Below the pieces are notes generated by a model. It was not told the DNA's origin. It made no database searches and saw only the letters and a program-made list of their open reading frames with translations. Positions 49,738-58,772 of a DNA stretch of 64,000 nucleotides are shown piece by piece. The translations under genes were made by a program, and so were the position numbers. This stretch comes from Prevotella sp. (lineage in GTDB: Bacteria > Bacteroidota > Bacteroidia > Bacteroidales > Bacteroidaceae). Position 1 is the first letter of the stretch; each line of letters begins with the position of its first letter. The stretch spans positions 18,367-82,366 of the forward strand of contig JAEAMQ010000002.1 in the NCBI GenBank assembly GCA_016901395.1. Direction: 5' to 3'.

Positions 49738-50463
49738 ATGAAAGACTTTAATATTATCATAGTAGAGGACGTGCCCCTGGAGTTGAAGGGCACGGTAGGC
49801 ATCATCCACAACGACATTCCCGAGGCACATATCATCGGCACGGCCGACACCGAGCAGGCCTATTTCAAGCTCATGAAGGAGCAACTGCCCGACTTGGTGC
49901 TGCTCGATCTCGGTCTGGGTGGCTCCACCACGGTGGGCATTGAGATCTGCCGCCACACCAAGGAAGCCCATCCGGCCGTGAAAGTGTTGATTTTCACGGG
50001 CGAGATTCTCAACGAGAAGCTATGGGGCGATGCCCTCGATGCCGGTTGCGACGGCATCATCCTCAAAACCGGCGAACTACTCACACGCGGCGATGTGTCC
50101 AGCGTGATGGAGGGTAAACGGCTCGTCTTCAACCAGCCTATCCTCGAAAAGATCGTCGAGCGATTCAAGCAGAGCGTCAACAAAGACCTCATGCGTCAGG
50201 AGGCACTCATCAACTATGAGATCGATGAGTACGACGAGCGGTTCCTGCGCCATCTGGCGCTGGGCTACACCAAGGAGCAAATCACCAACCTGCGGGGCAT
50301 GCCGTTTGGCGTGAAAAGTCTCGAAAAACGACAAAATGAGTTGGGACAGAAACTCTTTCCCGACGGCAAGGGCAGCGTGGGTATCAATGCCACACGACTG
50401 GTGGTGCGTGCACTGGAGTTGCGCATCCTCGATATCGACAACCTTTATTCCGATGAGGAATAA
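49738..50463 (+). CDS. Response regulator with C-terminal HTH-like domain
   Basis: The 241-residue protein has a receiver domain (about 1-125): acidic pocket in 'IIIVEDVPLEL', phospho-acceptor Asp57 in 'LVLLDLGLGG', the conserved Thr in 'LIFTGE' and Lys in 'IILKTGE'. The C-terminal region (about 160-235, 'FLRHLALGYTKEQITNLRGM') resembles a LuxR-like HTH as in the DUF5932-type regulators of Bacteroidetes. It is the cognate partner of the tandem kinase 12 bases upstream. Target genes are unknown; the small membrane-protein gene 85 bases downstream is a candidate. Confidence 0.88.
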   Translation: MKDFNIIIVEDVPLELKGTVGIIHNDIPEAHIIGTADTEQAYFKLMKEQLPDLVLLDLGLGGSTTVGIEICRHTKEAHPAVKVLIFTGEILNEKLWGDALDAGCDGIILKTGELLTRGDVSSVMEGKRLVFNQPILEKIVERFKQSVNKDLMRQEALINYEIDEYDERFLRHLALGYTKEQITNLRGMPFGVKSLEKRQNELGQKLFPDGKGSVGINATRLVVRALELRILDIDNLYSDEE

Positions 50464-50548
50464 AGGCTGCAAGGGTTTAAACAGAAAAGGCCACTCCCTT
50501 TAAAGAGCAGGCAATTCTACATTCAACGTATCATTTCAAGCAAAGCAA

Positions 50549-51205
50549 GTGGAGCATAAATCCAATCATACACGGGTTTGGAACCTCATTTTCCGAAAGA
50601 TGGTCTATCGTCTTTCGCTACTCTTCGCTATTGCGCAGGTGGTTCTCATCCTCGCGTCGTGGCTGCTCACGGCCGCCATGCCCGATGTTCCACTCAAATC
50701 GCTGCTCAGTTCCGGCGGCATCAGATGGTTTTTTGGTAATTTCGCAAGAAATCTGGCAGCCCCAGAGCTGGTCTATCTCATCGTGACAGCCATTGCCTGG
50801 GGCAGTATCTCTGCCAGCGACTGGTGGACCACCACCACCAGATATTTCACATCCAAGCGCTCCGAACTCACCTCCCAACAGCGGTTTGCCTTGAAAGCGA
50901 GCGCCATGTTGCTGCTGGTGGAAGTCGTCGTGATGCTTTGTCTCACCCTCATGCCCCATGCCGTGTTGCTGAGTATCACTGGCGAGATTTTCCCAAGTAG
51001 TTTCTCGGTGGGTCTCATTCCTGTCATAGCATTCATGGGCACAACCTCCTCTGTGTTTTATGGCATGCTAAGCGGACGCTTTCACAGCCTCTATGAGGTG
51101 GGGCAATGCATGACATCGGCTGGCACGTGGTTCATGCCGCTGTTGCTGCTTTATGTCTTAGGAGCAGAGTTTATACATTCCTTCATATATGTTTTTTCTG
51201 TCTGA
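50549..51205 (+). CDS. Small inner-membrane protein resembling the N-terminal part of AbgT transporters
   Basis: The 218-residue protein (GTG start at 50549; an ATG at 50600 is the alternative) has four or five hydrophobic helices. The segment 'LKSLLSSGGIRWFFGNFARN' resembles the N-terminal AbgT block 'LLSVEGLHWFLPNVIKNF' of p-aminobenzoyl-glutamate transporters, but the protein is less than half the length of AbgT and lacks the rest of the transporter. It may be a self-standing small membrane protein rather than a truncation, since the end is clean and followed by a normal intergenic region. It lies downstream of the kinase and response regulator and could be their target. Confidence 0.65.
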   Translation: MEHKSNHTRVWNLIFRKMVYRLSLLFAIAQVVLILASWLLTAAMPDVPLKSLLSSGGIRWFFGNFARNLAAPELVYLIVTAIAWGSISASDWWTTTTRYFTSKRSELTSQQRFALKASAMLLLVEVVVMLCLTLMPHAVLLSITGEIFPSSFSVGLIPVIAFMGTTSSVFYGMLSGRFHSLYEVGQCMTSAGTWFMPLLLLYVLGAEFIHSFIYVFSV

Positions 51206-52183
51206 GACACCCTGATTGGCTCTTCTCCATCAAGGCCAAGGATATACTCAAGTTGGTGATAGGATATCCTTATGGGCAGATTTTGACTCCATCGTTTTAT
51301 CTTCGAAGCCCTGTGGGCTCATCGACAAACACCCACAAAGAGCTTGTAAAACCTCCGTCAGAGAACGGAGGAAGACTTCTATCGGGCATTCACTCTATCA
51401 GATGGAAACAGAAATTCTCTTTGAAAGAATTTGAAAAAAAGCTCCGGAAACAGAGGCTTCGAGGGAAAGTGTGTATGACCATGCCGAAAATGAAGCAAAA
51501 TTGGGGAAATTACAAACCTCTGAAAATCAGTATCTTGTAATTTATTGACAAATTCCGGCTCTGCGATTACTATCTAATCGTATGACGAATACTATCTAAT
51601 CGCATAACGATTAGTACCTTATCTCGCGACGATTTCGGCCTTGTGGCAGAGCAAAAAAGCCCAAAAACACTCTTAAAAGCATGTTTTAACCCCTCCATAA
51701 GGATAAAATGGCAGAGAGATTTCATCCTTTAACTGTGAAAATAGTAATTTTTTCGGCTCAAAGAGAAATAAAAATCCGCACGGTTTCAATGAAAAAACAT
51801 GACATGCCGAAAGGGTTACCAATGTACCTCCCATATAATCCAAGAAAGGCTACCCATTGTTTTCATGGAGTTGTTCTGCCGTTTTTCTTACCGTTTGTCA
51901 ATGGGGGGCTTTGATTTTCCTCTGTAGTTAGTTTCCCATATCATTACTTCCAGATATGCGGTTTTCATTTGTTGTTCATTCCCTTCCTCAAACAGCACGA
52001 TCTCGCTTCGGGGATTAGGTGAAGGTCGCCCTGTCTGGCAAGACAAACATTGTGCTCAGAGCATGAACTTAAAAGGATGCTTCAGGACGTTTGTAACAAG
52101 AATATCCACGATTGCCCCACCCCGCCTGCGAGAAAGAAAATAGGACAGTTCAGGCACTGAAGGGCTCGTCATATACAACGGCA
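51206..52183. other. 1-kb intergenic region between convergent genes, with repeat locus C
   Basis: Holds a 7-bp-stem hairpin (51352-51371, without a T-run) and repeat locus C (51521-51640). The remainder, 51640-52183, shows no convincing gene or RNA; short frames there have no ribosome binding site or recognisable motif. Confidence 0.6.
51521..51640. repeat. Repeat locus C: three 22-bp palindromic units with the same flank as locus A
   Basis: Units start at 51577 (centre TATGA, right arm CGAA), 51599 (centre CATAA) and 51621 (left arm ATCT, centre CGCGA), each 22 bases apart, and a half unit CGAT precedes at 51564. The 56 bases from 51521 to 51576 match locus A without gaps (43 identities), and a GGCCTT motif follows both arrays. 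It lies between convergent 3' ends. Confidence 0.8.
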
Positions 52184-53077
52184 TCAGTTAGAATCATCCT
52201 TCTGTTTTCCGATGGTAAGCTGCAGAAGATCATAGAATGTGCCGTTGTAGACATTGAGGTCTACATTTCCTTTAATGCCAGGCAACTGTCCGGTGTCGGT
52301 ATGTTGCCAGAACTTCCACGTTCCCTTATACTCTATTTTGTCGACATAGTAATGTGCTATCCAATAGGGATAATCATCAAAAACCGGAGCACTGAGGTAT
52401 TTTTCCTTGAATTTGTAATAGGTATAGATGATGGGCTTCACGTGATACTTGTCTTCCACGACATGCAGCCACGTCAGCACATCGGTCTGAAAATCCTCTA
52501 CCGTCACATCCTTTGGCACATGTTCGATATCGAGTACAGGCGGCAGGTCACCGTCTTCCAATCGCACCTTATCCAAAAAGTGGTAAGCCTGCGAACGGGC
52601 CGACGAGCTGTTGGTCCAGAAATGGTATGCTCCACGAATGAAGCCATACTCGCGCGAGCGATCGAAATTGTCAGAGAAGTTGGGGTCGATACGCGAAGAG
52701 CCCTCAGTGGCCTTGATGATGACAAAGCGCAACGGATTGCCATCAAGGAGTGCATTGTTTTTCAAACGTCCCCAGTCGATGGTGCCCTGGTAGTGGGAGA
52801 TGTCAATGCCATGGATTTCATAGCCTTGGGGGTATTTGGCATCGCCATAAAGTGCACGCCAACGAAATCCTGTTGGGCCAACAAAAAAATAATAGAACAC
52901 CCAGATATAAAGGGCGATGACACCTAATGCTCCTAAGAGGAGGCCCTTGCGGTTGCCTTTCTTGAAAAAAGGGAAATGATGGATAGTAGACCAGAAAGCT
53001 GTATATCCATGCGTATAAGCTCGATGATGTCTCGTCGATGCTGACCTGCGGTGATGTACGTTTTTTCTGCTACTCAT
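52184..53077 (-). CDS. Membrane-anchored GH25 lysozyme
   Basis: The ATG at 53077 is preferred; an in-frame frame extends to 53119 but that stretch overlaps the terminator hairpin region. The 297-residue protein has a basic cytoplasmic tail rich in His and Arg, one transmembrane helix ('GLLLGALGVIALYIWVFYYF', about residue 45-65) and a GH25 domain: 'GIDISHYQGTIDW', 'IIKATEGSSRIDPNF', 'GAYHFWT', 'PPVLDIEHVPKDV' and 'FWQHTDTGQLPGI'. It should cleave muramyl bonds while held to the inner membrane, unlike the secreted paralogue at 38711-39403. A role in cell-wall turnover or passage of an envelope machine is possible. Confidence 0.9.
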   Translation of the reverse strand: MSSRKNVHHRRSASTRHHRAYTHGYTAFWSTIHHFPFFKKGNRKGLLLGALGVIALYIWVFYYFFVGPTGFRWRALYGDAKYPQGYEIHGIDISHYQGTIDWGRLKNNALLDGNPLRFVIIKATEGSSRIDPNFSDNFDRSREYGFIRGAYHFWTNSSSARSQAYHFLDKVRLEDGDLPPVLDIEHVPKDVTVEDFQTDVLTWLHVVEDKYHVKPIIYTYYKFKEKYLSAPVFDDYPYWIAHYYVDKIEYKGTWKFWQHTDTGQLPGIKGNVDLNVYNGTFYDLLQLTIGKQKDDSN

Positions 53078-53091
53078 AGGGGTGAATAAAT

Positions 53092-53147
53092 AAAAAGAAG
53101 CACTCCCCCGTTGTCTCAACCAACAACAGTGGAGTGTCCTTCTTTTA
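53092..53147 (-). terminator. Intrinsic terminator after pfp
   Basis: On the - strand the arms (GAAGGACACTCCACTGTTGT and ACAACGGGGGAGTGCTTC) pair with a few mismatches and are followed by TTTTTA. It lies between pfp and the GH25 gene, so the two are probably separate transcripts. Confidence 0.8.
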
Positions 53148-53175
53148 TAATACTGATGCTTTCATCTGCAAAGAA

Positions 53176-54825
53176 TTACTTCTTGGCAGCATTTTCCAAA
53201 GCAAGGGTGCGAGTCTCGCGGTCGCAAACTTCCGTCGGACCCCAATACTGAATAGGACCGGGATAAACGAAACATGTCTTGCGTGCAAGCTCCTCACGCT
53301 TTTCAATAAACTTCTTGAAAGGTGCGCCGTCAAGCTCCACGAGAGCCTTACGGATAACAGGCTTCATCTCACCATTACGGCGTTCCATGTTCATCATCAT
53401 CGTGATGGGCACACCACCGGCAACCCACTCAGCTGCAGGGGCAGACAGATTTTGAACAATAGCCATATATCCGGTCTTCTCATTGGCAATCAGGTTGGCT
53501 GCACTAACGCCCAACGCATAGCAATAGTCTGCATCGAAGTTGGAAGGAGCGGCGCAACGGCCCTCATAACCGAAGAAGTGATGGAGTGTGGCGAAGCTGC
53601 CATTGTATTTGCCTTCAGCCTTCCAGCTCTCCAGCTTATCGGCCACCATGTCAGACAACAGACGCTCGGTCTCAATGAGAGACACCTGAACGTTGCCGTG
53701 GGGATCGCGGTCAAGCGACAGTTGGCTGGCCACATTCTGAGGCAGAGTGGCAAAGGTATCAGCGTTTTCCTTAGACAGATGGTTCAAGATGTATGCACGC
53801 TGTGCCTCGGGTTCGAGGTCGCGATAGTCAGCACCGTGGGCGGCGAGCAGGTCGTTCAGCTCGTCGATGAGACGACCAATGGCAGGAATAAACTCGATGA
53901 GGCCCTCAGGAACGAGTACCACTCCAAAGTTGTTACCGTCTTCCGCACGCTTGGCTACAGCTGTTGCAATATCTTCCACAATCTGATTCAGCGTCATATC
54001 TTTCTGCTCAATCTCCTCAGAGATGAGGCAGATGTTGGGCTGGGTCTGCAGAGCACACTCCAAAGCGATGTGGGAAGCAGAGCGACCCATGAGCTTGATG
54101 AAGTGCCAGTATTTGCGTGCAGAGTTGGCATCACGCTCAATATTACCGATAAGCTCGGCATAAACCTTTGTAGCGGTGTCGAAACCAAAGCTGGTCTCAA
54201 TCTGCTTGTTCTTCAAGTCGCCGTCGATAGTCTTGGGACAGCCGATGACCTGGATGCCATACTTCTTGGCAGCATAGTATTCTGCGAGCACGCAGGCGTT
54301 GGTATTGGAGTCGTCGCCACCAATGATGACCAGAGCCTTGATATTCAATTTCTCAAGAATCTCGCGGCCCTTCTCAAACTGATCTTCCTTTTCCAGCTTG
54401 GTACGACCAGATCCGATCATGTCGAAACCACCCGTATTACGGTAGTTGTCCACGTAATCGGACGTAAGCTCGATATAGTTGTGTTCAATCAGTCCGCTCG
54501 GGCCCATCAGAAATCCATAAACCTTGTTGTTGGGATTCTGGTTTTTTACGGCATCAAAAATACCGCAAATCACATTGTGTCCGCCGGGAGCCTGACCACC
54601 GGAAAGGATGATACCTACATTTTTCTCCATTCCAACTTTCTTGTCACCAGGCACAAACTCGATGATAGGCATGCCATAAGTGTTAGGGAACAGACTCTTG
54701 ATTTCATCCTGATTGCCAACACTCTGTGTCAGCTCACCTTCTTTTACCTTAACAGGTCCGACGAGCCCTTTAGGGAGCTTCGGCTGATACTGCATACGGG
54801 CTTTCTGCAAAAGACTTGCTTTCAT
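53176..54825 (-). CDS. pfp: Pyrophosphate-dependent 6-phosphofructokinase
   Basis: The 549-residue enzyme interconverts fructose-6-phosphate and fructose-1,6-bisphosphate using pyrophosphate. The motif 'VIIGGDDSNTNA' has the GGDD that marks PPi use instead of ATP, 'PKTIDGDLKN' carries the catalytic TIDGD, and 'LSGGQAPGGHNV' is the N-terminal loop. Its length fits the long, plant-type PFP class common in Bacteroidetes. It is the central glycolytic enzyme here, well isolated between its own promoter-like box and a terminator. A long frame on the opposite strand is an artefact of codon bias. Confidence 0.97.
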   Translation of the reverse strand: MKASLLQKARMQYQPKLPKGLVGPVKVKEGELTQSVGNQDEIKSLFPNTYGMPIIEFVPGDKKVGMEKNVGIILSGGQAPGGHNVICGIFDAVKNQNPNNKVYGFLMGPSGLIEHNYIELTSDYVDNYRNTGGFDMIGSGRTKLEKEDQFEKGREILEKLNIKALVIIGGDDSNTNACVLAEYYAAKKYGIQVIGCPKTIDGDLKNKQIETSFGFDTATKVYAELIGNIERDANSARKYWHFIKLMGRSASHIALECALQTQPNICLISEEIEQKDMTLNQIVEDIATAVAKRAEDGNNFGVVLVPEGLIEFIPAIGRLIDELNDLLAAHGADYRDLEPEAQRAYILNHLSKENADTFATLPQNVASQLSLDRDPHGNVQVSLIETERLLSDMVADKLESWKAEGKYNGSFATLHHFFGYEGRCAAPSNFDADYCYALGVSAANLIANEKTGYMAIVQNLSAPAAEWVAGGVPITMMMNMERRNGEMKPVIRKALVELDGAPFKKFIEKREELARKTCFVYPGPIQYWGPTEVCDRETRTLALENAAKK

Positions 54826-54863
54826 TTTTTCGAGATTTATAAATTAAAATATTATAGCTGTTG

Positions 54864-54871
54864 CAAAATTA
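54864..54871 (-). promoter_or_regulatory. Candidate -7 box for pfp
   Basis: Reads TAATTTTG on the - strand, fitting TAnnTTTG, 39 bases before the pfp start. The -33 area is A/T-rich without a clean TTTG. Confidence 0.45.
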
Positions 54872-54942
54872 CGCTTTTTTTTTAAGGAAATAAAGAAAAA
54901 CAAGCAGAAAACCGTTTTTGAATTATTTTTTTCATGAAGTTC

Positions 54943-54972
54943 TTGCGGTTCTGCTTTTTTTTTATACCTTTG
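54943..54972 (+). promoter_or_regulatory. Bacteroidetes-type promoter for the 55-kb operon
   Basis: TTG at 54943-54945, a 19-base spacer, then TACCTTTG at 54965-54972 matches the -33/-7 consensus well. It lies 36 bases before the ATG at 55008 and excludes the upstream start at 54918. Confidence 0.6.
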
Positions 54973-55007
54973 AAGAAATTATTAAAGACACACAAAATTC
55001 AGCAGTC

Positions 55008-55280
55008 ATGGCAAAGAAAAGAGATTTAAAACAAACCATTAATTACATCTGTAGTGAACTGTTCGCAGAAGCTGTCGCCGCCTCGCTGTATGGCACTTCC
55101 AAGAGCGAAGAGGCTGCAGAAAACGTGCTTTCGGCGATTATCATCACCAAAAACGATTTTGTAAAGCGCATTTCCCACCCCGAGCCTGGTATGGATCCCA
55201 AGAAATATTATGACCAAATCGTTAAGGATTTCAACCATCGGGTGTCTGAAATCATCGACCAGATCAGCAGTTTAGGATAA
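55008..55280 (+). CDS. Small conserved-looking cytoplasmic protein, unknown function
   Basis: The 90-residue product starts at the ATG at 55008; the in-frame extension to 54918 crosses the promoter and reads as low-quality protein. It is helical and charged ('MAKKRDLKQTINYICSELF', 'AAENVLSAIIITKNDFVKRI'), without signal peptide or membrane helix. It precedes the acyltransferase gene by 8 bases, so the two are probably co-transcribed. I do not recognise a family. Confidence 0.75.
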   Translation: MAKKRDLKQTINYICSELFAEAVAASLYGTSKSEEAAENVLSAIIITKNDFVKRISHPEPGMDPKKYYDQIVKDFNHRVSEIIDQISSLG

Positions 55281-55288
55281 TCGGGGGT

Positions 55289-55843
55289 ATGATCAGACAG
55301 TTTTGTAATTGGCTTCTTTTTAAACATTGGGGCTGGACCAAGCATATCACCGTTGAACATCCAGACAAATTTATCATCTGTCTGGCACCCCATACCAGCA
55401 ACTGGGACTTCCTCATCGGGCAGCTGTATATGCGCTCGCAAGGCATGAAAATCAACTTTCTGATGAAGAAGGAGTGGTTCTTCTGGCCTTTGGGACCCAT
55501 TCTCAAAAACATGGGTGGCATCCCGGTGTTCCGTTCGAAACACACCAGCATGACCGACAATCTGGCTGAGACGGCCCGTCGGGAGAAGAGTTTCCGGCTC
55601 TGTGTCACGCCGGAAGGCACCCGCTCGCTCAATCCTGAGTGGAAAAAGGGCTTCTATTTCATTGCCCTGAAAGCGGAGATTCCCATCTTGCTCTATGGTG
55701 TCGACTATGAAAAGAAGTTGATAGAATGCACCCGCAGCTTTATGCCGACGGGCGATTTGGACAAGGAAATGCGTGAGGTGAAACTCTATTTCAAAGACTA
55801 TAAAGGTAAGATTCCCGAGAAATTCACCATTGGGGAAGTGTAA
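55289..55843 (+). CDS. PlsC-like acyltransferase
   Basis: The 184-residue protein has the acyltransferase motif H-x4-D as 'APHTSNWDFLIG' and the substrate block 'VTPEGTRSLNPEWKKGF', plus 'GGIPVFRSKHTSM'. These are the hallmarks of the 1-acyl-glycerol-3-phosphate acyltransferase superfamily. It is shorter than E. coli PlsC (about 245 residues) and lacks an obvious N-terminal membrane helix, fitting the short Bacteroidetes branch that may modify other lipids. It lies between a small protein and the amidase/golvesin-like protein, whose start is 17 bases after its stop. Confidence 0.85.
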   Translation: MIRQFCNWLLFKHWGWTKHITVEHPDKFIICLAPHTSNWDFLIGQLYMRSQGMKINFLMKKEWFFWPLGPILKNMGGIPVFRSKHTSMTDNLAETARREKSFRLCVTPEGTRSLNPEWKKGFYFIALKAEIPILLYGVDYEKKLIECTRSFMPTGDLDKEMREVKLYFKDYKGKIPEKFTIGEV

Positions 55844-55859
55844 AGGAGATATCAAAAAG

Positions 55860-58760
55860 ATGCGAAAGATATTGTTGGCCGGCACGTTGATGATGCAGAT
55901 GGTCAGTGCATCGGCCCAAAACTCAGCCTTGGTACATCGGGCTGAGAAGACTCTCAGTGACTATTTCCTGACCTATTCTGCCAAGAACACGGAATTTCTG
56001 CAACAGCCACGGCTCAAGACTCTGAAGATCGATGACCGCTCGAAGACGGTCGTGGTGACCACCTCGGAGTCGTTTGCACAACAGGATTTCACCGACAAAC
56101 AGGTCGGGAAGATCTACAAGCAGGTCAAACACGCTCTCCCCAAGCCCTACAACAAATACAAGATACAGGTCATCACCAATGGCATGCCTATCGAACAGTA
56201 TGTGCCCGACTACGCATTGCCATCGTCGGAAGGCCATGCGCTATGGGGCAAAATCAACTACGATGGACAGCCTTGGGTCTCCAACGTGTCGCGTCCGATG
56301 AAGATTACCAATGGCCTTTACGACCGACACCTCACCGTTTGGGCCTCCCACGGACGCTATTACGACAATCAGAAGGGGTTCTGGAAATGGCAACGGCCGT
56401 TCCTTTTCGGCACCACCGAGGACCTTTTCACACAGACCATCGTCGTGCCCTACCTCATTCCGATGCTCGAAAACGCCGGTGCGGTGGTGTTTACACCCCG
56501 TGAACGCGACTGGCAGACGGCCGAATACATCATCGATGCCGACGGATCGTTTGGTCAAAACGGCAGCGGATATTCGGAATATGCAGAAGGAAAGCAGTGG
56601 ACGAAGACCGGAAAGCCGGGCTTTGCAGCGCATGGAGGCCACTATGTGGACAACGAAAACCCCTTCGAGGCTGGCTCGGCCAAACAACTGAAAGCCACGA
56701 AAAAGGACGGCAAAGCATACGTGAAATGGCAGCCCCGATTTGAGAAGGAGGGACGATATGCCGTCTATGTGAGTTATCAGACGGTGGACAAGAGCGTCGA
56801 CGATGCCCATTACACGGTGTTCCATAAGGGTCAAGCCACCGAGTTCAGGGTCAACCAGCAGATGGGTGGCGGCACCTGGGTCTACCTCGGAACATTCGAT
56901 TTTGATAAGGGGGATAACATTTACAACTGCGTGATGCTCACTAACCAGAGCCGTCGGCGTGGCATGGTCACGGCCGATGCGGTGCGGTTTGGCGGTGGCA
57001 TGGGCAACATCGAGCGAGGAGGCAGCATCAGCGGCTATCCCCGCGCCATCGAAGGTGCCCGCTATTACGCCCAATGGGCCGGTGCTCCCTATTCGGTTTA
57101 TGGTGGTCGTGGAGGCACAGACGACTATGCCGACGACATCAACACTCGGTCGAGGATGCTCAACTGGTTGGCAGGCGGCTCCGAATACGTGCCCCATTTA
57201 GAGGGCAAAAACGTGCCGATGGAGTTGTCGTTGGCCGTGCATAGCGATGCGGGCGTGGCGGCAGACGGACGTAGTCTCGTCGGTTCCCTGGCCATTTGCA
57301 CCACCGATTTCAACGACGGACGACTCGACGCGGGCATCTCCCGCATGGCATCCAAGCAGTTAGCCGATGCCCTTCTCTCCGGTGTCACCCGAGATTTGAG
57401 TTTCCAATACAAGTCGTGGGCACGCCGATACCTCTGGGACCGCAACTACTCGGAGACGCGACTGCCCGAAGTTCCGTCGGCCATTCTGGAAACATTGTCC
57501 CATCAGAATTTCCCCGACATGCTGATGGCACAGGATCCCAACTTCAAGTTTTCCATCGCCCGGTCTATCTACAAAACCATTGCGAGATACACCAACGGCA
57601 TGCACGGCCGTGCCGCCGTGATCCAGCCGCTGGCCCCAGAGAACGTCAGCGTGGAACTGTCGTCACCCACTCAGGCCCGCATCTCATGGAACCTACAGGA
57701 AGACAAGCAGGAACCCACGGCCTATCCCAACTATTATGTGCTATACACCGCTACCGGAACCGGCGGCTTCGACAATGGCCGCAAGGTCAGCGGAACATCG
57801 ATCACCGTTGACATTGAGCCGGGAGTGCAGTATAAATTCAAGGTTTCGGCGGCCAACCGGGGTGGCGAGAGTTTCCCGTCGGAGACCGTCTCAGCTTTCT
57901 CCCAGCCCGGGGCGACCAAGACCATCCTTGTCGTCAACTGCTTCGAACGAGTCTCTGCACCCGCCGTTGTCAACTCCGACACCCAGCAGGGTTTTGACCT
58001 CGATGCCGACCCCGGTGTCTCCCAGGGTCTCACCGCGGGCTGGAGCGGCAAGCAAATCAACTTCGACCGCTCGCGAATGGGTATCGAGGGCGAGACAGGA
58101 CTGGGCTATAGCGGCAACGAGATGGCCGGAAAGTTTGTGGCAGGCAATGATTTCGACTATGCCGTGACGCACACAGAGGCCATCGCCTCGGGCAGGAAAT
58201 ACAATATCGTGAGCTGTTCTTCCCAATCCGTGGAGACCGGAAAGATGAAGCTGGAGAACTTCGCGGCCGTGGATTTGATATTCGGTCTCGAACGCTACAC
58301 CTCCGAGGCGCTGAAGTTCTACAAAGTTTTCAACTCCACGCTCAAGGGCAAAATCTCGGGCTATACGCAGGGCGGAGGCCGCGTGCTGGCTTCCGGTGCC
58401 TATATCGGAAGTGACATGACGCTGGAAAATGACGCCCAATGGCTGTCACAAACCCTGAAAACGAGCTATGGGGCAACACTCAAAACCGACACCATCGCGG
58501 GCGCAAACGGATTGGGAATGACCTTCGACTTCTACCGCCAACTCAATCCTGACCACTACGCCGCTACCCATTCCGACGTGCTTCAGCCCGAAACGGGTGC
58601 CATTTGCGCCATGCAATATGCCAACGGGATGTCCGCGGCGACAGCCTACGACGGCTCCGACTACAAGACATTCGTCATGGGTTTCCCCTTCGAATGTATC
58701 ACCGACAAGGTCACTCGTCACCAACTCATGCAAGGAATCATGAATTATCTTCTAAAATAA
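55860..58760 (+). CDS. Secreted amidase-like + golvesin-like + fibronectin III protein ('xanthan lyase'-type annotation)
   Basis: The ATG at 55860 follows AGGAGAT and starts a signal peptide (1-20, 'VSASAQ'). Residues about 130-240 and 410-540 look like an interrupted N-acetylmuramoyl-L-alanine amidase fold ('LTVWASHGRYYDNQKG', 'PYLIPMLENAGAVVFTPRER', 'LSLAVHSDAGVAADGRSLVG'). Inserted between them is a golvesin-like beta domain (about 290-385, 'GRYAVYVSYQTVDKSVDDAH'). A fibronectin type III domain (about 595-680) and a C-terminal alpha/beta domain follow. Bacteroidetes relatives are often called xanthan lyase, which the sequence does not support; peptidoglycan amide cleavage is more plausible. 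Confidence 0.75.
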   Translation: MRKILLAGTLMMQMVSASAQNSALVHRAEKTLSDYFLTYSAKNTEFLQQPRLKTLKIDDRSKTVVVTTSESFAQQDFTDKQVGKIYKQVKHALPKPYNKYKIQVITNGMPIEQYVPDYALPSSEGHALWGKINYDGQPWVSNVSRPMKITNGLYDRHLTVWASHGRYYDNQKGFWKWQRPFLFGTTEDLFTQTIVVPYLIPMLENAGAVVFTPRERDWQTAEYIIDADGSFGQNGSGYSEYAEGKQWTKTGKPGFAAHGGHYVDNENPFEAGSAKQLKATKKDGKAYVKWQPRFEKEGRYAVYVSYQTVDKSVDDAHYTVFHKGQATEFRVNQQMGGGTWVYLGTFDFDKGDNIYNCVMLTNQSRRRGMVTADAVRFGGGMGNIERGGSISGYPRAIEGARYYAQWAGAPYSVYGGRGGTDDYADDINTRSRMLNWLAGGSEYVPHLEGKNVPMELSLAVHSDAGVAADGRSLVGSLAICTTDFNDGRLDAGISRMASKQLADALLSGVTRDLSFQYKSWARRYLWDRNYSETRLPEVPSAILETLSHQNFPDMLMAQDPNFKFSIARSIYKTIARYTNGMHGRAAVIQPLAPENVSVELSSPTQARISWNLQEDKQEPTAYPNYYVLYTATGTGGFDNGRKVSGTSITVDIEPGVQYKFKVSAANRGGESFPSETVSAFSQPGATKTILVVNCFERVSAPAVVNSDTQQGFDLDADPGVSQGLTAGWSGKQINFDRSRMGIEGETGLGYSGNEMAGKFVAGNDFDYAVTHTEAIASGRKYNIVSCSSQSVETGKMKLENFAAVDLIFGLERYTSEALKFYKVFNSTLKGKISGYTQGGGRVLASGAYIGSDMTLENDAQWLSQTLKTSYGATLKTDTIAGANGLGMTFDFYRQLNPDHYAATHSDVLQPETGAICAMQYANGMSAATAYDGSDYKTFVMGFPFECITDKVTRHQLMQGIMNYLLK

Positions 58761-58772
58761 ACGGTAAAGATT

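Noticed and set aside
51352..51371. Terminator after the AbgT-like gene
   Set aside because: A clean 7-bp hairpin exists but no T-run follows on either strand, and it lies 150 bases after the stop.
51106..51540. 144-codon + strand frame after the AbgT-like gene
   Set aside because: It overlaps the AbgT-like gene's 3' end in another frame and continues into non-coding sequence and the flank of repeat locus C.
53134..54885. 583-codon open frame on the + strand opposite pfp
   Set aside because: It is the antisense of a well-conserved phosphofructokinase, has no family motif, and arises from codon bias.
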